Of a stretch of DNA of 64,000 nt, positions 25,701 to 34,200 are shown piece after piece. Origin of the DNA: Asterias rubens (Eukaryota; Echinodermata; Asteroidea; Forcipulatida; Asteriidae). A program made the position numbers and the translations under genes. The DNA is taken from assembly GCF_902459465.1 (NCBI RefSeq), contig NW_022985706.1, positions 1 to 64,000 of the forward strand, read 5' to 3'. How positions within the stretch are numbered: position 1 is the stretch's first letter; the number at the start of each line of letters is the position of its first letter. Under the pieces are notes generated by a model. It saw only the letters and a program-made list of their open reading frames with translations, was not told the origin of the DNA and did not search any database.

Positions 25701-26599
25701 ACCCCAGGCTGAAGCTCAACCACAGAGGATACTTGGGACTCCAGATTACCTCGCACCGGAGCTTCTCCTACAAAATCCGCACGGTAAATTTTGTCCGTTT
25801 CCTACACCAAACTTTGTCCGTTTTCCTACTGGTGTCTGGACAGCTGAAGTGTTCAAGCTTGATTTCACTTTTGCAGTGTTGTTTTTTTATACAGTGTAAA
25901 TAATAATAATAATTTTTTATATAGCACTTTATACAAGATGTCACAAAGCACTGTCAACATTATTACCCCCTTTTTCCTGAAGACGAGCATAGTATACTGT
26001 TCGAAACGTCAAGACCAAACCGGCTCTTTGTAACCGCAAGTTTACTATTCATATTTATATTTATAGTTACTGTTATTATTACCTCTGATCACTGGGCCTT
26101 TTGATTCCTTTAGCCAACTCAGCTCCCTGGAGTGTATACAGCCTGTGCTGCCAAATATGTTGCGCAACTATTGTTAAGTGTCTTGCTCAGGAACATGATT
26201 GTCACGACCAGGATTCAAACCCACACTCTTGAGCTGCTGAGCAGAAACGGCAGAGCTTGCGTTCCTAGCTTTAAACTGCTCGGACACGACACCCCCTTGA
26301 ATTGGGCAAAGCAGTCTTAGTTCACCAGACCCAAGCTCTGGTGTTGTCAGCAGTTATGTGCCATCCCCAAAACACGCACCACTACTGGGGAAAAAAGCTT
26401 CCACGCTGCTGCCCCCAACCTCTGGAATGATTTACCTCACAGCATCCGCCACTCTAGCTCACTAGCAGCCTTCAAGAAATCTCTCAAAACCCACCTGTTC
26501 AACTGATTTGCTTACTTTTATTTGTTCTTTGCTCTTTGTTTATTTTGTGTGTACAGCGCTGTGGTACTTTCCCCTGTTAGTTAGAGTGCTTTATAAATA

Positions 26600-26637
<38 letters not shown>

Positions 26638-26951
26638 GTGTTTGAATCCTGGTCATGACATGTGCCCTTAGGCTGTAGTTGCTACGTAAATAGTTGAGAA
26701 TGTAGTGCTGTGACTGTGAAGGGGTAACCCTGTTTCAGTCCCACGAGTAGGTGGCAACATGTCCCTGGTGACAGTTGGTTTAGGTCGAAAGCCCGAATCA
26801 GTTAAGTGTAGCGCTTACCTTGGAGTGGCCATCCAGCCTTTTGATGTTGGGCAATGTATACTCAGTACTTCCCCCAGTTCTGTGAAAAAAATGACAGGCA
26901 TCCCTCAGGTGGGATACGAACCAACAGTCTTTGCAATTCGAGAGCAGTGCC

Positions 26952-26984
<33 letters not shown>

Positions 26985-29900
26985 CAAGGTATTTATAAAG
27001 TGCTCTAACTAACAGGGGCAAGTACCACAGCGCTGTACACACAATTAAAAAAAGCAAAGAATAAACAAAATAAGCAAACAATTCAGTTGAACAAGTGGGT
27101 TCTGAGAGATTTCTTGAAGACTGCTAGTGAGCTAGAGTGGCGGATGCTGTGAGGTAAACTATTCCAGAGTTTGGGGGCAGCAGCATGGAAACTTTTTTCC
27201 CCAGTATTGGTGCGTGTTTTGGGGATGTAGTCTGGTGTTTGTAGTCTTACCATGGAGTTATATATAAGAACTAGAGGGCGCATGAGTGATGCTTGGTGCA
27301 CAAACGCCACGGGACCGCAAGGACACACGCACGCCATTCTGCACGCGCGTTGAATATGAAAAATACGTTGGAGTTTGTGTTTATTGAACGCTGACGCGAT
27401 GCTGTTTTGTCGACTTACAAAATGGCCGCACAAACACACGCTAAGCAATGCCTGTTTGTTCAACTTAGAAAATGGTCGCCTGCCCGCATACGGGGCGCGT
27501 ATATAGGCCAGTGTGCCCTCTAGCTCTTATATTTAACTCTATGAGTCTTACCAACTGGTCTTGTTATTTGGTACTACTCTTCTTGTCTTACAGGTGTGGG
27601 CGTAGATTGGTGGGCCCTGGGTGTCTGCTTCTTTGAGTTTCTCACCGGGATACCTCCCTTCAACGACCAAACACCTGATCTGGTGTTTCAGAACATCTTA
27701 AGCAGAGGTGTGTTACGGTTACCAACTAAAGAGAACAAATTTGTTTGGCAACCACTCTTAAAAGAACACATTGCCTTGGATCGGTCGAGTTGGTCTTTGA
27801 AATGCGTTTGTTACAATTTTTTATAAAATGCATATGGGTAGAAAGATGTTGAAAAAGAGAACACAGTGTTCCACACAAACATGCCTCAAAATTGCACGGT
27901 TTTCCTTTTACTTTGCGAACTAACGGTGGGCCATTTATGGGAGTAAAAAATTTGACTCCCAAAAATCAAAAGTTTAAATCTTGGAAGTGTTCCTCTGTCA
28001 GATACATTCTCCCCTTAACAAAAAATTGTTGAGACCAATTCAGAACTGACTCCGCGGCAGTACAGTAAATTACCATCCTATAAGCTAAAGTAGTAGTCCA
28101 GTCTATTTTCTATACCACCCGCCCTGGTAATAGTTAAAATGCAGGACAGTTCTTTTCAGAACTGAGAAGTCTCCCGAACCTCCGATTATCTACTCCGCGG
28201 CAGTAGAATAAAGCAAGACAGTTCCCTAAGAACAACTTTACCTGGCAAGTAGATACACACATGGTGTTACCGCAAACCAAATATATATAAAAAATGTCCT
28301 GTTATGCCGATAGCCAATTATAGGTCTTCCTTTGAGGTAAGTAAGGGCACTTGTGATGTCTTAAGCAAAGCAGTCGATACTAACAGCACTTTTTGTTCCT
28401 TACAGACATTCCTTTACCAGAAGGGGACGAAGCTCTTTCCAACAACTCTTTAGATGTGATTGATCGATTACTGGTGATGGAACCGGAACATCGAGCTAAG
28501 GCAAAAGGTAGGCCCCTTAATAGCACCTTGGGTGGATTTCACAAAGAGTTAAGACTAATTTAATCTTGAGTTAGGACGAGTTACTCATCCTAACTTAGGA
28601 CTAGCATTACGTTTGAAATATCTCCCAGGACCCTAAGTTCTTTGTGAAATCGACCCCAGGAACATTCTCAATTTAAAAGAGGGGTTCTAAGGTCAAATTT
28701 AGTTTTGAGATTGTCATCTTCCATTTGAAACAGTCCTTCTAAAAGTGGGGACAAATTTGAAGCGTCCGACCTAACTTACCAGTTAATCTGCCTGGGGCAG
28801 TCGGCAGCCCTACTACTGGCATGACTGGTTAATGTATGATCCAATTAAGTCCACTGTTTGGAAAAGAAACTATATAGAGATAACAGGTGTTAGTTGTAAG
28901 ACGAAAAGGATGTTTCACTTTAGCCTCTTTCCTTCTGCTATGGTGGTGGTGTAATCAAGTTGTGGATTAGTGTGAGCATATTGAGGCAATCGGCAGCCCA
29001 ACTGGTTTGTGCATGATCCAATCAAGTTTGAAAAAAAAGGAATTACATGGAGATAACAGGTGTGAGTTGTCAGATGAAAAGGATGTTTCACTTTAGCCTC
29101 TTTGAGCTTTTCAGTAATGCTACACTACCGGCGGTGTTATTAAGTTAAAAAAAAGAATTACATGGAGATAAAAGGTGGTAACTGTCAGATAAAAAGGATG
29201 TTCACATCAGCCATTTTCTTTAATGACGCTTTCCCATAATTTTCTCAAACATATTATCTTGCTTTCTTCAGACCTGAAGTCCCATCCACTATTCCACGCA
29301 ATCGACTGGAAGCGAATCAGGGAGACAGAAGCCCCTTTCATCCCAGCCCCAGATGACAGAACGGACACCACTTATTTTGACGGTAAACAATATTCACAGT
29401 ATTTTGTTTTCACCATACACATAAAATTTGATTTGAAGAAATGCAGACTTTAAAGGCAGTGGACACTATTGGTAATTACTCAAAATAATTATTAGCATAA
29501 AACCTCACTTTGTAACGAGTAATGGGGAGAGGTTGATAGTATAAAACATTATGAGTAACTGCTCCCTCTGAAGTGCAAAGTTTTCGAGAAAGAAGCAATT
29601 TTCAATGAACTTGATTTCAAAACCTCATGTGTAGAATTTGAGGTCTCGCAATCAAGCATCTGAAAACACACAACTTTGTGTGACAAGGGTGTTTTTTCCA
29701 AGTTTCAATATTATCTCGCAACTCCGGTGACCATCGAGCTCAAACTTTTGCAGGTTCGTTGTTTTTATGCACATGTTGAGATACACCAACTGTGAAGACT
29801 TGTCAATTTTCAAAGGTGTCCAGTGTCTTTAACAGAAGAAATGCAGACTTTAAAGGGCAAATAAACCTTTAGTTTATGGAACAGTTTGACTGTTTAATCG

Positions 29901-31144
29901 ATTAAAATGTAGGTGTGCACAATAAGACTTACATTTTCAAGGGTGGTCAGGTTTTTGAGATATCGCTGAAAATCCAGAGAAAATATGTCAACGCATGAAG
30001 GAAATTCCCTGATGGGAATACACATACTGAGAAGCGTCACTGCTTGGCCTAAAAAAAAAAAAACGTCTTTCGAATCGAAAGTGAAATATAATAATATGTA
30101 ATTAATGGTTTATTTATTCAACAATATTTAAAAAAGACACTGGCAGTAAAAGAAAACTGAATTGCGGTCTTAACTTTACAATTGGTCAGTTAATACATTA
30201 ATAAGATAGTTTCATGTACATGTAATACAATTAAAAAACATAAAAAATGAAAATGCACAAACGACAATAGACCACGAAAGTAACAGAGCAAAAGACACAG
30301 AATGGCACAAAACAAAAAACATAAAAATCACAGCACAGTCCCTAACCAGATCTGGAAAGCATTGCATATGAACAACAGTTATAAAAATTATACAGTGGCG
30401 GACTTCCTGACAAGAGGAATAAACAAGCTATTGTTTGTTGATGAGGTTAACTAGTTTCCAAAGTGCTTTATATATCCTAAGCCGCTGTAGGCTTCTGACC
30501 AAGGTCCTTATTGCCACTATAAATGGAAGTGTCGTGGCCGAGCGGTTAAGAGCACCGAATTCAAACTCTGGTGTTTCTGATCAGCAGAGTGTGGGTTCGA
30601 ATCCCCAGCCGTGACACTTGTGTCCTTAAGCAAGACACTTTACCATTGCTTCATACTTCGGATGGGACGTAACGCCGTTGGTCCCATGTGTTCTGTAACG
30701 CATGTAAAAGAACCCGGTGCACTTATCGAAAAGAGAAGGGGTTCGCCCCGGTGTTCCTGGTTGTGGCTGCTTAATGCGCCGTAGCACCTTGTAAACCCTT
30801 ATAAGTGCTACATAATTGGGTCTCAGAATCCATCACTGCAATAACCTATCTTTCTGAAAGTTTGTATATATACTCAGCGCCTTGAGTACCTTGTTTGGTA
30901 GATATGTGCGCTATATAAGACTTCGATATTATTATTATTATTTTTGTTATTATTATTATTATTATTATTATAATTATTAGTATTATTATTAGTATTATTA
31001 ATTTTAAGAGTGATTACCAAACATATCCCTTTCCTTTAACCTGATAATTTAACAGCTCTTTAACAGGTTACTTGTCCGTCTCCCTTTTTTTGTTTAGCTC
31101 GGAACAACATGCAGCATCTCCAGATGTCTTCTTTTGCACTTTGA
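13672..31144 (+). CDS. Greatwall kinase MASTL, complete, 12 coding exons
   Basis: Serine/threonine kinase of the AGC group that phosphorylates ENSA/ARPP19, which then inhibit PP2A-B55 and keep Cdk1 substrates phosphorylated at mitotic entry. Coding exons: 13672-13788, 15375-15430, 16031-16220, 18167-18306, 19856-19944, 22569-22684, 23095-24471, 25588-25783, 27594-27707, 28406-28507, 29272-29382, 31098-31144. All joins keep frame and the sum is 2655 bases, 884 residues (human MASTL is 879). Landmarks: glycine loop SKGAFGKVYLG (53-63), catalytic K75, HRDLKPDN (167-174), DFG (187-189), split insert about 199-740, TPDYLAPE (746-753), C-tail ending SSFAL. The long insert between DFG and APE is diagnostic for Greatwall. 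Introns are full of SINE and foldback repeats but all splice sites look intact. Confidence 0.97.
13882..14456. mobile_element. 575-bp foldback element in MASTL intron 1
   Basis: Left CATTTCTGGGGCGGAAAATT and right AATTTTTCCGCCCCAGAAATG are inverted, and the symmetry extends inward through CACAAATCCGTCATTTTC and GAAAATGACGGATTTGTGA. A related end fragment (TTTCCGCCCCAGAAA, then AGGACTCTGT) is at 53185-53260. The 140-codon frame at 13858 is a by-product. Confidence 0.8.
14547..14626. repeat. short tandem repeat of CAACTCGGTCCCAAGT
   Basis: Five direct copies of a 14-17 base motif, (GT)CAACTCGGTCCCAA, lie in MASTL intron 1 just before a GC-rich segment at 14640-14672. Confidence 0.85.
14850..14994. 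mobile_element. foldback element with GGCGCCACCACTTT arms, MASTL intron 1
   Basis: Arms TTATGGCGCCACCACTTT and AAAGTGGTGGCGCCACA flank a core containing AAAAAGGGATATCTCATTGA. The same element lies in the opposite orientation at 41733-41860, in the intergenic region, which supports mobility. Confidence 0.75.
15141..15215. repeat. short hairpin CTGCCGACGGC/GCCGTCGGCAG in MASTL intron 1
   Basis: Perfect inner arms CTGCCGACGGC and GCCGTCGGCAG, with outer mirrored AGTTGCGATAAC and GTTATCGCAACT. Probably a small foldback element, 160 bp upstream of coding exon 2. Confidence 0.7.
15375..15430 (+). CDS. MASTL coding exon 2
   Basis: Residues 40-58: [19 protein letters not shown], the first beta strand and most of the glycine-rich nucleotide loop of the kinase. 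Acceptor TTTTGCAG, donor GTAAGA, ending in phase 2 inside the glycine codon. Confidence 0.95.
15484..15642. mobile_element. palindromic foldback element with TTAGCTTCCCTGGGTCGACC ends
   Basis: A long hairpin: ends GGTGCGTTCGTTTAGCTTCC and GGAAGCTAAAAGGAAGCACC, inner arms around CAGGACAAACGTG. A cleaner copy is at 58815-58964 and a broken one starts at 63782. Located in MASTL intron 2. Confidence 0.8.
16031..16220 (+). CDS. MASTL coding exon 3
   Basis: Residues 58-121. It contains [19 protein letters not shown] with the ATP-anchoring K75 in the AIK motif, the helix C region with the predicted salt-bridge glutamate in [16 protein letters not shown], and the start of the hinge strand (NIYL). 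Acceptor TCTCGCAG, donor GTAAGG, phase 0. Confidence 0.95.
16241..16630. mobile_element. TTAA-ended foldback element in MASTL intron 3
   Basis: Left TTAAAGGAACACGTTGCC and right GGCAACGTGTTCCTTTAA are perfect inverted ends. Symmetry runs to the centre at GGGAGTCAAAATTTTGACTC. A partial copy lies in intron 9 at about 27759-27966. Confidence 0.85.
16631..17524. repeat. direct duplication around a foldback element, MASTL intron 3
   Basis: A block of about 245 bp beginning TACTATAGGCTATATTC and ending AATTATGGTTAA occurs at 16631-16875 and again at 17269-17524. Between the copies lies a TTAA-type foldback element (about 16872-17268) that ends AGTGTCCACTGCCTTTAA. The 638-bp offset suggests one tandem duplication of element plus flank. 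Confidence 0.8.
17528..18022. mobile_element. foldback element with GGGAATAAAAGAG/TTTTATTCCC core, MASTL intron 3
   Basis: The right half is a strong hairpin, GAGTAGTGACTCGTTCTTCAAC mirrored by GTTGAAGAACTCGTCGCTAC, with the inner pair GTGTGATAAAGGCCC and GGGCCTTTATCACAC. A related element is at about 21890-22380 (mirrored GGTTTTCAACTAGTGGTT). The GC-rich left half, with several GCGCGC motifs, may be part of the same element. Confidence 0.7.
18023..18131 (-). mobile_element. tRNA-like SINE head fragment, minus strand
   Basis: On the minus strand it reads GTCGTGGCCTAGCAATATAG ... GTGTGGGTTCGAATCCTGG, an A box and B box in the class II layout seen in the tRNA-Leu SINE. It then ends 35 bp before MASTL exon 4. 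Confidence 0.6.
18167..18306 (+). CDS. MASTL coding exon 4
   Basis: Residues 122-168: hinge [15 protein letters not shown], helix D/E segment and [10 protein letters not shown] leading into the catalytic loop. The arginine codon of HRD is split by the intron (phase 2). Acceptor TTCTTGTAG, donor GTACTG. Confidence 0.95.
18317..18562. mobile_element. foldback element with GGGCCCAATT(T/C)CATAGAG ends
   Basis: Ends TGGGCCCAATTTCATAGAGC and GCTCTATGGAATTGGGCCCA are inverted, and the symmetry continues through CTAAGCACAAAAATTTGC. Degraded copies lie at about 19490-19660 and 53286-53812, the latter interrupted by another element. Confidence 0.8.
18894..19411. mobile_element. composite foldback element in MASTL intron 4
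   Basis: Inner hairpin GAATGGGAGGAATATTATCG mirrored by CGATAATATTCCTCCCATTC (about 18924-19022). It is followed by a second pair, TATATAACTGAAATATGAATC and GGATTTGTATGTCAGTTATATA, at 19050-19071 and 19389-19411. It looks like one element next to another. Confidence 0.65.
19856..19944 (+). CDS. MASTL coding exon 5
   Basis: Residues 168-198: catalytic loop RDLKPDN with D169, K171 and N174, then [14 protein letters not shown] with the magnesium-binding D187 of DFG. Ends in phase 1 within an arginine codon at donor GTAAGT. Confidence 0.95.
20381..21099. mobile_element. 719-bp non-autonomous hAT-like transposon
   Basis: Terminal inverted repeats TAAGCTTGGGCGATA and TATCGCCCAAGCTTA-type end, flanked on both sides by the 8-bp direct repeat TAAGAAAC (20373-20380 and 21100-21107). 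Eight-base target duplication is the hallmark of the hAT superfamily. There is no transposase frame, so it needs a helper. It interrupts an older foldback repeat in MASTL intron 5. Confidence 0.8.
21890..22380. mobile_element. foldback element, MASTL intron 5
   Basis: Core hairpin GTTTTCAACTAGTGG(TT) mirrored by AACCACTAGTTGAAAAC, with outer ATGAATGGGAATCAAAGTGTG mirrored by CACACATTGATTCCC. Same family as 17528-18022. The left portion resembles GACAGTTTxTCxATTCTGATTGG of the other copy. Confidence 0.7.
22569..22684 (+). CDS. MASTL coding exon 6
   Basis: Residues 198-236: [17 protein letters not shown], then [18 protein letters not shown]. This is the start of the insert and carries two TP sites, T207 and T223, aligned with the activating human T194 and T207. 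Donor GTAAGT, phase 0. Confidence 0.95.
23095..24471 (+). CDS. MASTL coding exon 7, long middle insert
   Basis: Residues 237-695, one 1377-bp exon encoding most of the non-conserved middle region that splits the kinase. It is rich in Ser/Thr and Pro-directed sites (HSPG, TSPG, STPEG, KSPG, ISPIE, PTPAS, LTPSE, RTPFR), consistent with heavy Cdk1 phosphorylation. Basic clusters GGRRRLAKK (346-354), GGRKRNR (about 515-521) and KAKRKKR (599-605) are candidate nuclear localisation signals, placed in the insert as in vertebrate Greatwall. Acceptor TTAACAG, donor GTAAGT, phase 0 at both ends. The frame opens well before the GTG at 23263. Confidence 0.95.
25060..25490 (+). mobile_element. tRNA-derived SINE with truncated head, MASTL intron 7
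   Basis: From about 25155 the sequence matches the body of the tRNA-Leu SINE: GTGACACTTGTGTCC, GACACTTTACCATTG, CGGATGGGACGTAA, then GTGCGCTATATAAGAC and an ATT tail at about 25470-25490. The tRNA head upstream is degraded. Confidence 0.75.
25588..25783 (+). CDS. MASTL coding exon 8
   Basis: Residues 696-761. It starts with a C/T/P-rich segment containing three xFRTP/YRTP-like repeats (CTPFRTP, CTPYRTP), then [17 protein letters not shown], the activation segment end and APE motif that resume the kinase domain. T746 corresponds to human T741. Ends in phase 1. Confidence 0.95.
26090..26293 (-). mobile_element. tRNA-derived SINE fragment, minus strand, MASTL intron 8
   Basis: The minus strand shows GTGTCGTGTCCGAGCAG, then GTGTGGGTTTGAATCCTGG (A and B box positions), followed by the SINE body with GACACTTAACAATAG and a CTCAGCTCCCTGG-type end shared with 52800-53130. 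Confidence 0.65.
26375..26640 (+). mobile_element. 3' end of a LINE, plus strand
   Basis: The frame ends in [19 protein letters not shown] ... [11 protein letters not shown] and stop, the characteristic C-terminal tail of reverse transcriptases of CR1/L2/Rex-like LINEs. A short 3' UTR (GCTTTATAAATAC) and an ATT repeat follow. All upstream domains are missing (5' truncation). Confidence 0.8.
26650..26950 (-). repeat. dispersed repeat related to the MASTL intron 3 duplication
   Basis: It shares GTAGGTGGCAACA and GTTTCAG-type blocks, in reverse orientation, with 16690-16760, and includes a B-box-like GGTGGGATACGAACC complement at about 26909. Probably a SINE-like family. Confidence 0.45.
26955..27250 (-). 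mobile_element. 3' end of the same LINE family, minus strand
   Basis: The minus strand encodes [20 protein letters not shown] ... [16 protein letters not shown] then stop, with the AAT microsatellite tail at 26955-26981. It faces the plus-strand copy 300 bp away. Upstream it is broken by a foldback element. Confidence 0.8.
27251..27545. mobile_element. foldback element inserted in the LINE fragment
   Basis: Ends ATGGAGTTATATATAAGAAC and CTCTTATATTTAACTCTATGA are imperfect inverted repeats enclosing GC-rich DNA with AAATGGCCGC and AAATGGTCGC. It lies just upstream of MASTL exon 9. Confidence 0.65.
27594..27707 (+). CDS. MASTL coding exon 9
   Basis: Residues 761-799: [20 protein letters not shown] ending in NILSR, kinase subdomains IX and X with the structural Asp of DxW. 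Acceptor TCTTACAG, donor GTGTGT, phase 1. Confidence 0.95.
27968..28400. repeat. copies of the CCGCGG dispersed element, MASTL intron 9
   Basis: Contains GACTCCGCGGCAGTA, CTACTCCGCGGCAGTAGAAT and CCTGGCAAGTAGATACACAC with GGTGTTACCGCAAACC. These match the element bounded by inverted ends at 49523-49853, but in a rearranged copy. Confidence 0.65.
28406..28507 (+). CDS. MASTL coding exon 10
   Basis: Residues 799-833: [20 protein letters not shown], then [14 protein letters not shown], the C-lobe end with the conserved Arg of subdomain XI. Acceptor CCTTACAG, phase 1 donor GTAGGC. Confidence 0.95.
28527..28665. mobile_element. GTCCTAACTTAGG-family foldback, MASTL intron 10
   Basis: Begins GGGTGGATTTCACAAAGAGT and ends CTTTGTGAAATCGACCCC, inverted ends of the family also seen at 6250-6372 and 50887-51412. 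Confidence 0.75.
28838..29222. repeat. three imperfect direct repeats, MASTL intron 10
   Basis: Copies at about 28838-28935, 29013-29105 and 29140-29222 share GGAGATAACAGGTG and AAAAGGATGTTTCAC plus TTAGCCTCTTT. The last copy ends about 50 bp before exon 11. Confidence 0.7.
29272..29382 (+). CDS. MASTL coding exon 11
   Basis: Residues 833-870: [20 protein letters not shown], then [17 protein letters not shown], the end of the C-lobe and start of the AGC-type C-tail. Donor GTAAAC, phase 1. Confidence 0.95.
29449..29834. mobile_element. TTAA-type foldback element, MASTL intron 11
   Basis: TTTAAAGGCAGTGGACACTA at the left and GTGTCCAGTGTCTTTAA at the right are inverted ends with TTAA at both borders. 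The inner hairpin is at TTGAGGTCTCG/CAAAACCTCATG. Copies: about 16872-17268, 34872-35278, 51006-51376, 53313-53692, 54380-54770, 59742-60122 and several in 60195-62578. A 20-bp direct repeat AGAAATGCAGACTTTAAAGG also occurs on both sides. Confidence 0.85.
30529..30990 (+). mobile_element. full-length tRNA-Leu SINE, MASTL intron 11
   Basis: The head has GTGTCGTGGCCGAGCGGTTA, a CAA-like anticodon loop (ATTCAAACT), a long variable arm and GGGTTCGAATCCCC, as in tRNA-Leu. The body carries GACACTTTACCATTGC, GGGACGTAACGCC and CGCTATATAAGAC, and the tail is an ATT microsatellite. It is the most complete member of the family in the window. Confidence 0.88.
31098..31144 (+). CDS. MASTL coding exon 12, C-terminus
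   Basis: Residues 870-884, [15 protein letters not shown] and stop TGA. The family C-tail ends similarly (ARNTAQHL ... FSL in human), with the tail serine probably S880 or S881. Acceptor TTTGTTTAG. The 3' UTR would run into the tRNA-like array that begins about 75 bp downstream. The nearest AATAAA is inside that array at 32234. Confidence 0.93.
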
Positions 31145-31216
31145 CCTCTTGAATGATAGTGCAGTCCACAACTCAACAAATGAATTAATGCAACTATTCC
31201 AGGATGGTGTTCAACT

Positions 31217-34200
31217 TGGTCCAGTGGTTAGACTGCAGGACTTGCAATGACAAGGTGTTGGGTTCGAATCCTACCTAGCTAACCACAGATTTTATAATGA
31301 CTAAAATCAATATTGTCCATTAGTTACTGAATCATGATTTGCCCATTGGTTAGACTGCAGACTTACACTCAAAGGTTGTGGGTTCAAATCCTTCAAGCTA
31401 ACTGTGTTTCAGTGGTTAGACTGCAGGACTTGCACTCAAAAAGGTTGTGGGTTCGAATCCTACCAAGGTAACTGTGTTCAGTGGTTAGACTGCAGGACTT
31501 GCAATCAGAATTTTGTGGGTTCGAATCCTACCAAGCTAATCGTGGTCCAGTGGTTAGACTGCAGGACTTGCAATCACAAGGTTGTGGGTTCGAACCCTAC
31601 CAAGCTAATGGTGGTCCAGTGGTTAGACTGCAGGTCTTGCAATCACAAGGTTGTGGGTTCGAATCCAACCAAGCTAATCGTGGTCCAGTGGTTAGACTGC
31701 AGGACTTGCACTAAAAGGGTTGTAGGTTCAAATCATACCAAACTAATGGTGGTCCAGTGGTTAGACTGCAGGACTTGCAATCACAAGGTTATAGGTTCAA
31801 ATCCTACCAAGCTAACCGTGGTCCAGTGGTTAGACTGCAGGACTTGCAATCACAAGGTTCTGGGTTTGAATCCTACCAAGCTAATGGTTGTCCAGTGGTT
31901 AGACTGCAGGACTTGCAATCACAAGGTTATAGGTTCGAATCCTACCAAGCTAACTGTGGTCGATTGGTTAGACTGCAGCACTTGCAATCACAGGGTTGTG
32001 GGTTCGAATCCTACCTAGCTAACCACCGATTTTATAATGACTAAAATCAATATTGTCCGATAGTTACTGAATCACGATTTGCCCATTGGTTAGACTGCGG
32101 ACTTACACTCAAAAGGTTGTGGGTTCAAATCCTACAAGCTAACTGTGTTTCAGTGGTTAGACTGCAGGACTTGCAATCACAAGGTTGTGGGTTCGAATTC
32201 TACCAAGCTAAGTGCTAATTTTACAATGACTAGAATAAATATTGTCCGCTATTGTCACTGAATCACTATTTGCCCATTGGTTAGACTGCAGGACTTGCAC
32301 TCAAAAGGTTGTGGGTTCAAATCAAATCTTACCAAGCTAACGGTGGTCCAGTGGTTGGACTGCAGGACTTGCACTCAAAAGGTTGTGGGTTCAAATCTTA
32401 CCAAGCTAATGGTGGTCCAGTGGTTAGACTGCAGGACTTTCAAACATAATGTTGTGGGTTCGAATCCTACCAAGCTAACTGTGTTTCAGTGGTTAGACTA
32501 TAGACTTGCAATCAGAATGTTGTGGGTTCGAATCCTACCAAGCTAACTGTGTTTCAGTGGTTAGACTATAGACTTGCAATCAGAATGTTGTGGGTTCGAA
32601 TCCTACCAAGCTAACTGTGTTTCAGTGGTTAGACTATAGACTTGCAATCAGAATGTTGTGGGTTCGAATCCTACCAAGCTAACTGTGTTTCAGTGGTTAG
32701 ACTATAGACTTGCAATCAGAATGTTGTGGGTTCGAATCCTACCAAGCTAACTGTGTTTCAGTGGTTAGACTGCAAGACTTGCAATCACAAGGTTGTGGGT
32801 TCAAATCCTACCAAGCTAACTGTGGTCCAGTGGTTAGACTGCAAGACTTGCAATCACAAGGTTGTGGGTTCGAATCCTACCAAGCTAACTGTGTTTCAGT
32901 GGTTAGACTCTGGACTTGCAATCAGAATGTTGTGGGTTCGCATCCTACCAAGCTAACTGTGTTTCAGTGGTTAGACTCTGGACTTGCAATCAGAATGTTG
33001 TGGGTTCGAATCCTACCAAGCTAACTGTGTTTCAGTGGTTAGACTCTGGACTTGCAATCAGAATGTTGTGGGTTCGAATCCTACCAAGCTAACTGTGTTT
33101 CAGTGGTTAGACTCTGGACTTGCAATCAGAATGTTGTGGGTTCGAATCCTACCAAGCTAACTGTGTTTCAGTGGTTAGACTCTGGACTTGCAATCAGAAT
33201 GTTGTGGGTTCGAATCCTACCAAGCTAACTGTGTTTCAGTGGTTAGACTCTGGACTTGCAATCAGAATGTTGTGGGTTCGCATCCTACCAAGCTAATTGT
33301 GTTTCAGTGGTTAGACTCTGGACTTGCAATCAGAATGTTGTGGGTTCGAATCCTACCAAGCTAACTGTGTTTCAGTGGTTAGACTCTGGACTTGCAATCA
33401 GAATGTTGTGGGTTTGAATCCTACCAAGCTAACTGTGTTTCAGTGGTTAGACTCTGGACTTGCAATCAGAATGTTGTGGGTTCGCATCCTACCAAGCTAA
33501 CTGTGTTTCAGTGGTTAGACTCTGGACTTGCAATCAGAATGTTGTGGGTTTGAATCCTACCAAGCTAACTGTGTTTCAGTGGTTAGACTCTGGACTTGCA
33601 ATCAGAATGTTGTGGGTTTGAATCCTACCAAGCTAACTGTGTTTCAGTGGTTAGACTCTGGACTTGCAATCAGAATGTTGTGGGTTTGAATCCTACCAAG
33701 CTAACTGTGTTTCAGTGGTTAGACTCTGGACTTGCAATCAGAATGTTGTGGGTTTGAATCCTACCAAGCTAACTGTGTTTCAGTGGTTAGACTCTGGACT
33801 TGCAATCAGAATGTTGTGGGTTTGAATCCTACCAAGCTAACTGTGTTTCAGTGGTTAGACTCTGGACTTGCAATCAGAATGTTGTGGGTTCGCATCCTAC
33901 CAAGCTAACTGTGTTTCAGTGGTTAGACTCTGGACTTGCAATCAGAATGTTGTGGGTTCGAATCCTACCAAGCTAACTGTGTTTCAGTGGTTAGACTCTG
34001 GACTTGCAATCAGAATGTTGTGGGTTCGCATCCTACCAAGCTAACTGTGTTTCAGTGGTTAGACTCTGGACTTGCAATCAGAATGTTGTGGGTTCGAATC
34101 CTACCAAGCTAACTGTGTTTCAGTGGTTAGACTCTGGACTTGCAATCAGAATGTTGTGGGTTCGAATCCTACCAAGCTAATTGTGTTTCAGTGGTTAGAC

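Noticed and set aside
31404-32018. 204-codon frame with repeated WLDCRTCN ... VGSNPTK motif
   Set aside because: It is a translation of the tRNA-like 69-bp units. The frame exists only because 69 is divisible by three, and it ends where units become 68 bp.
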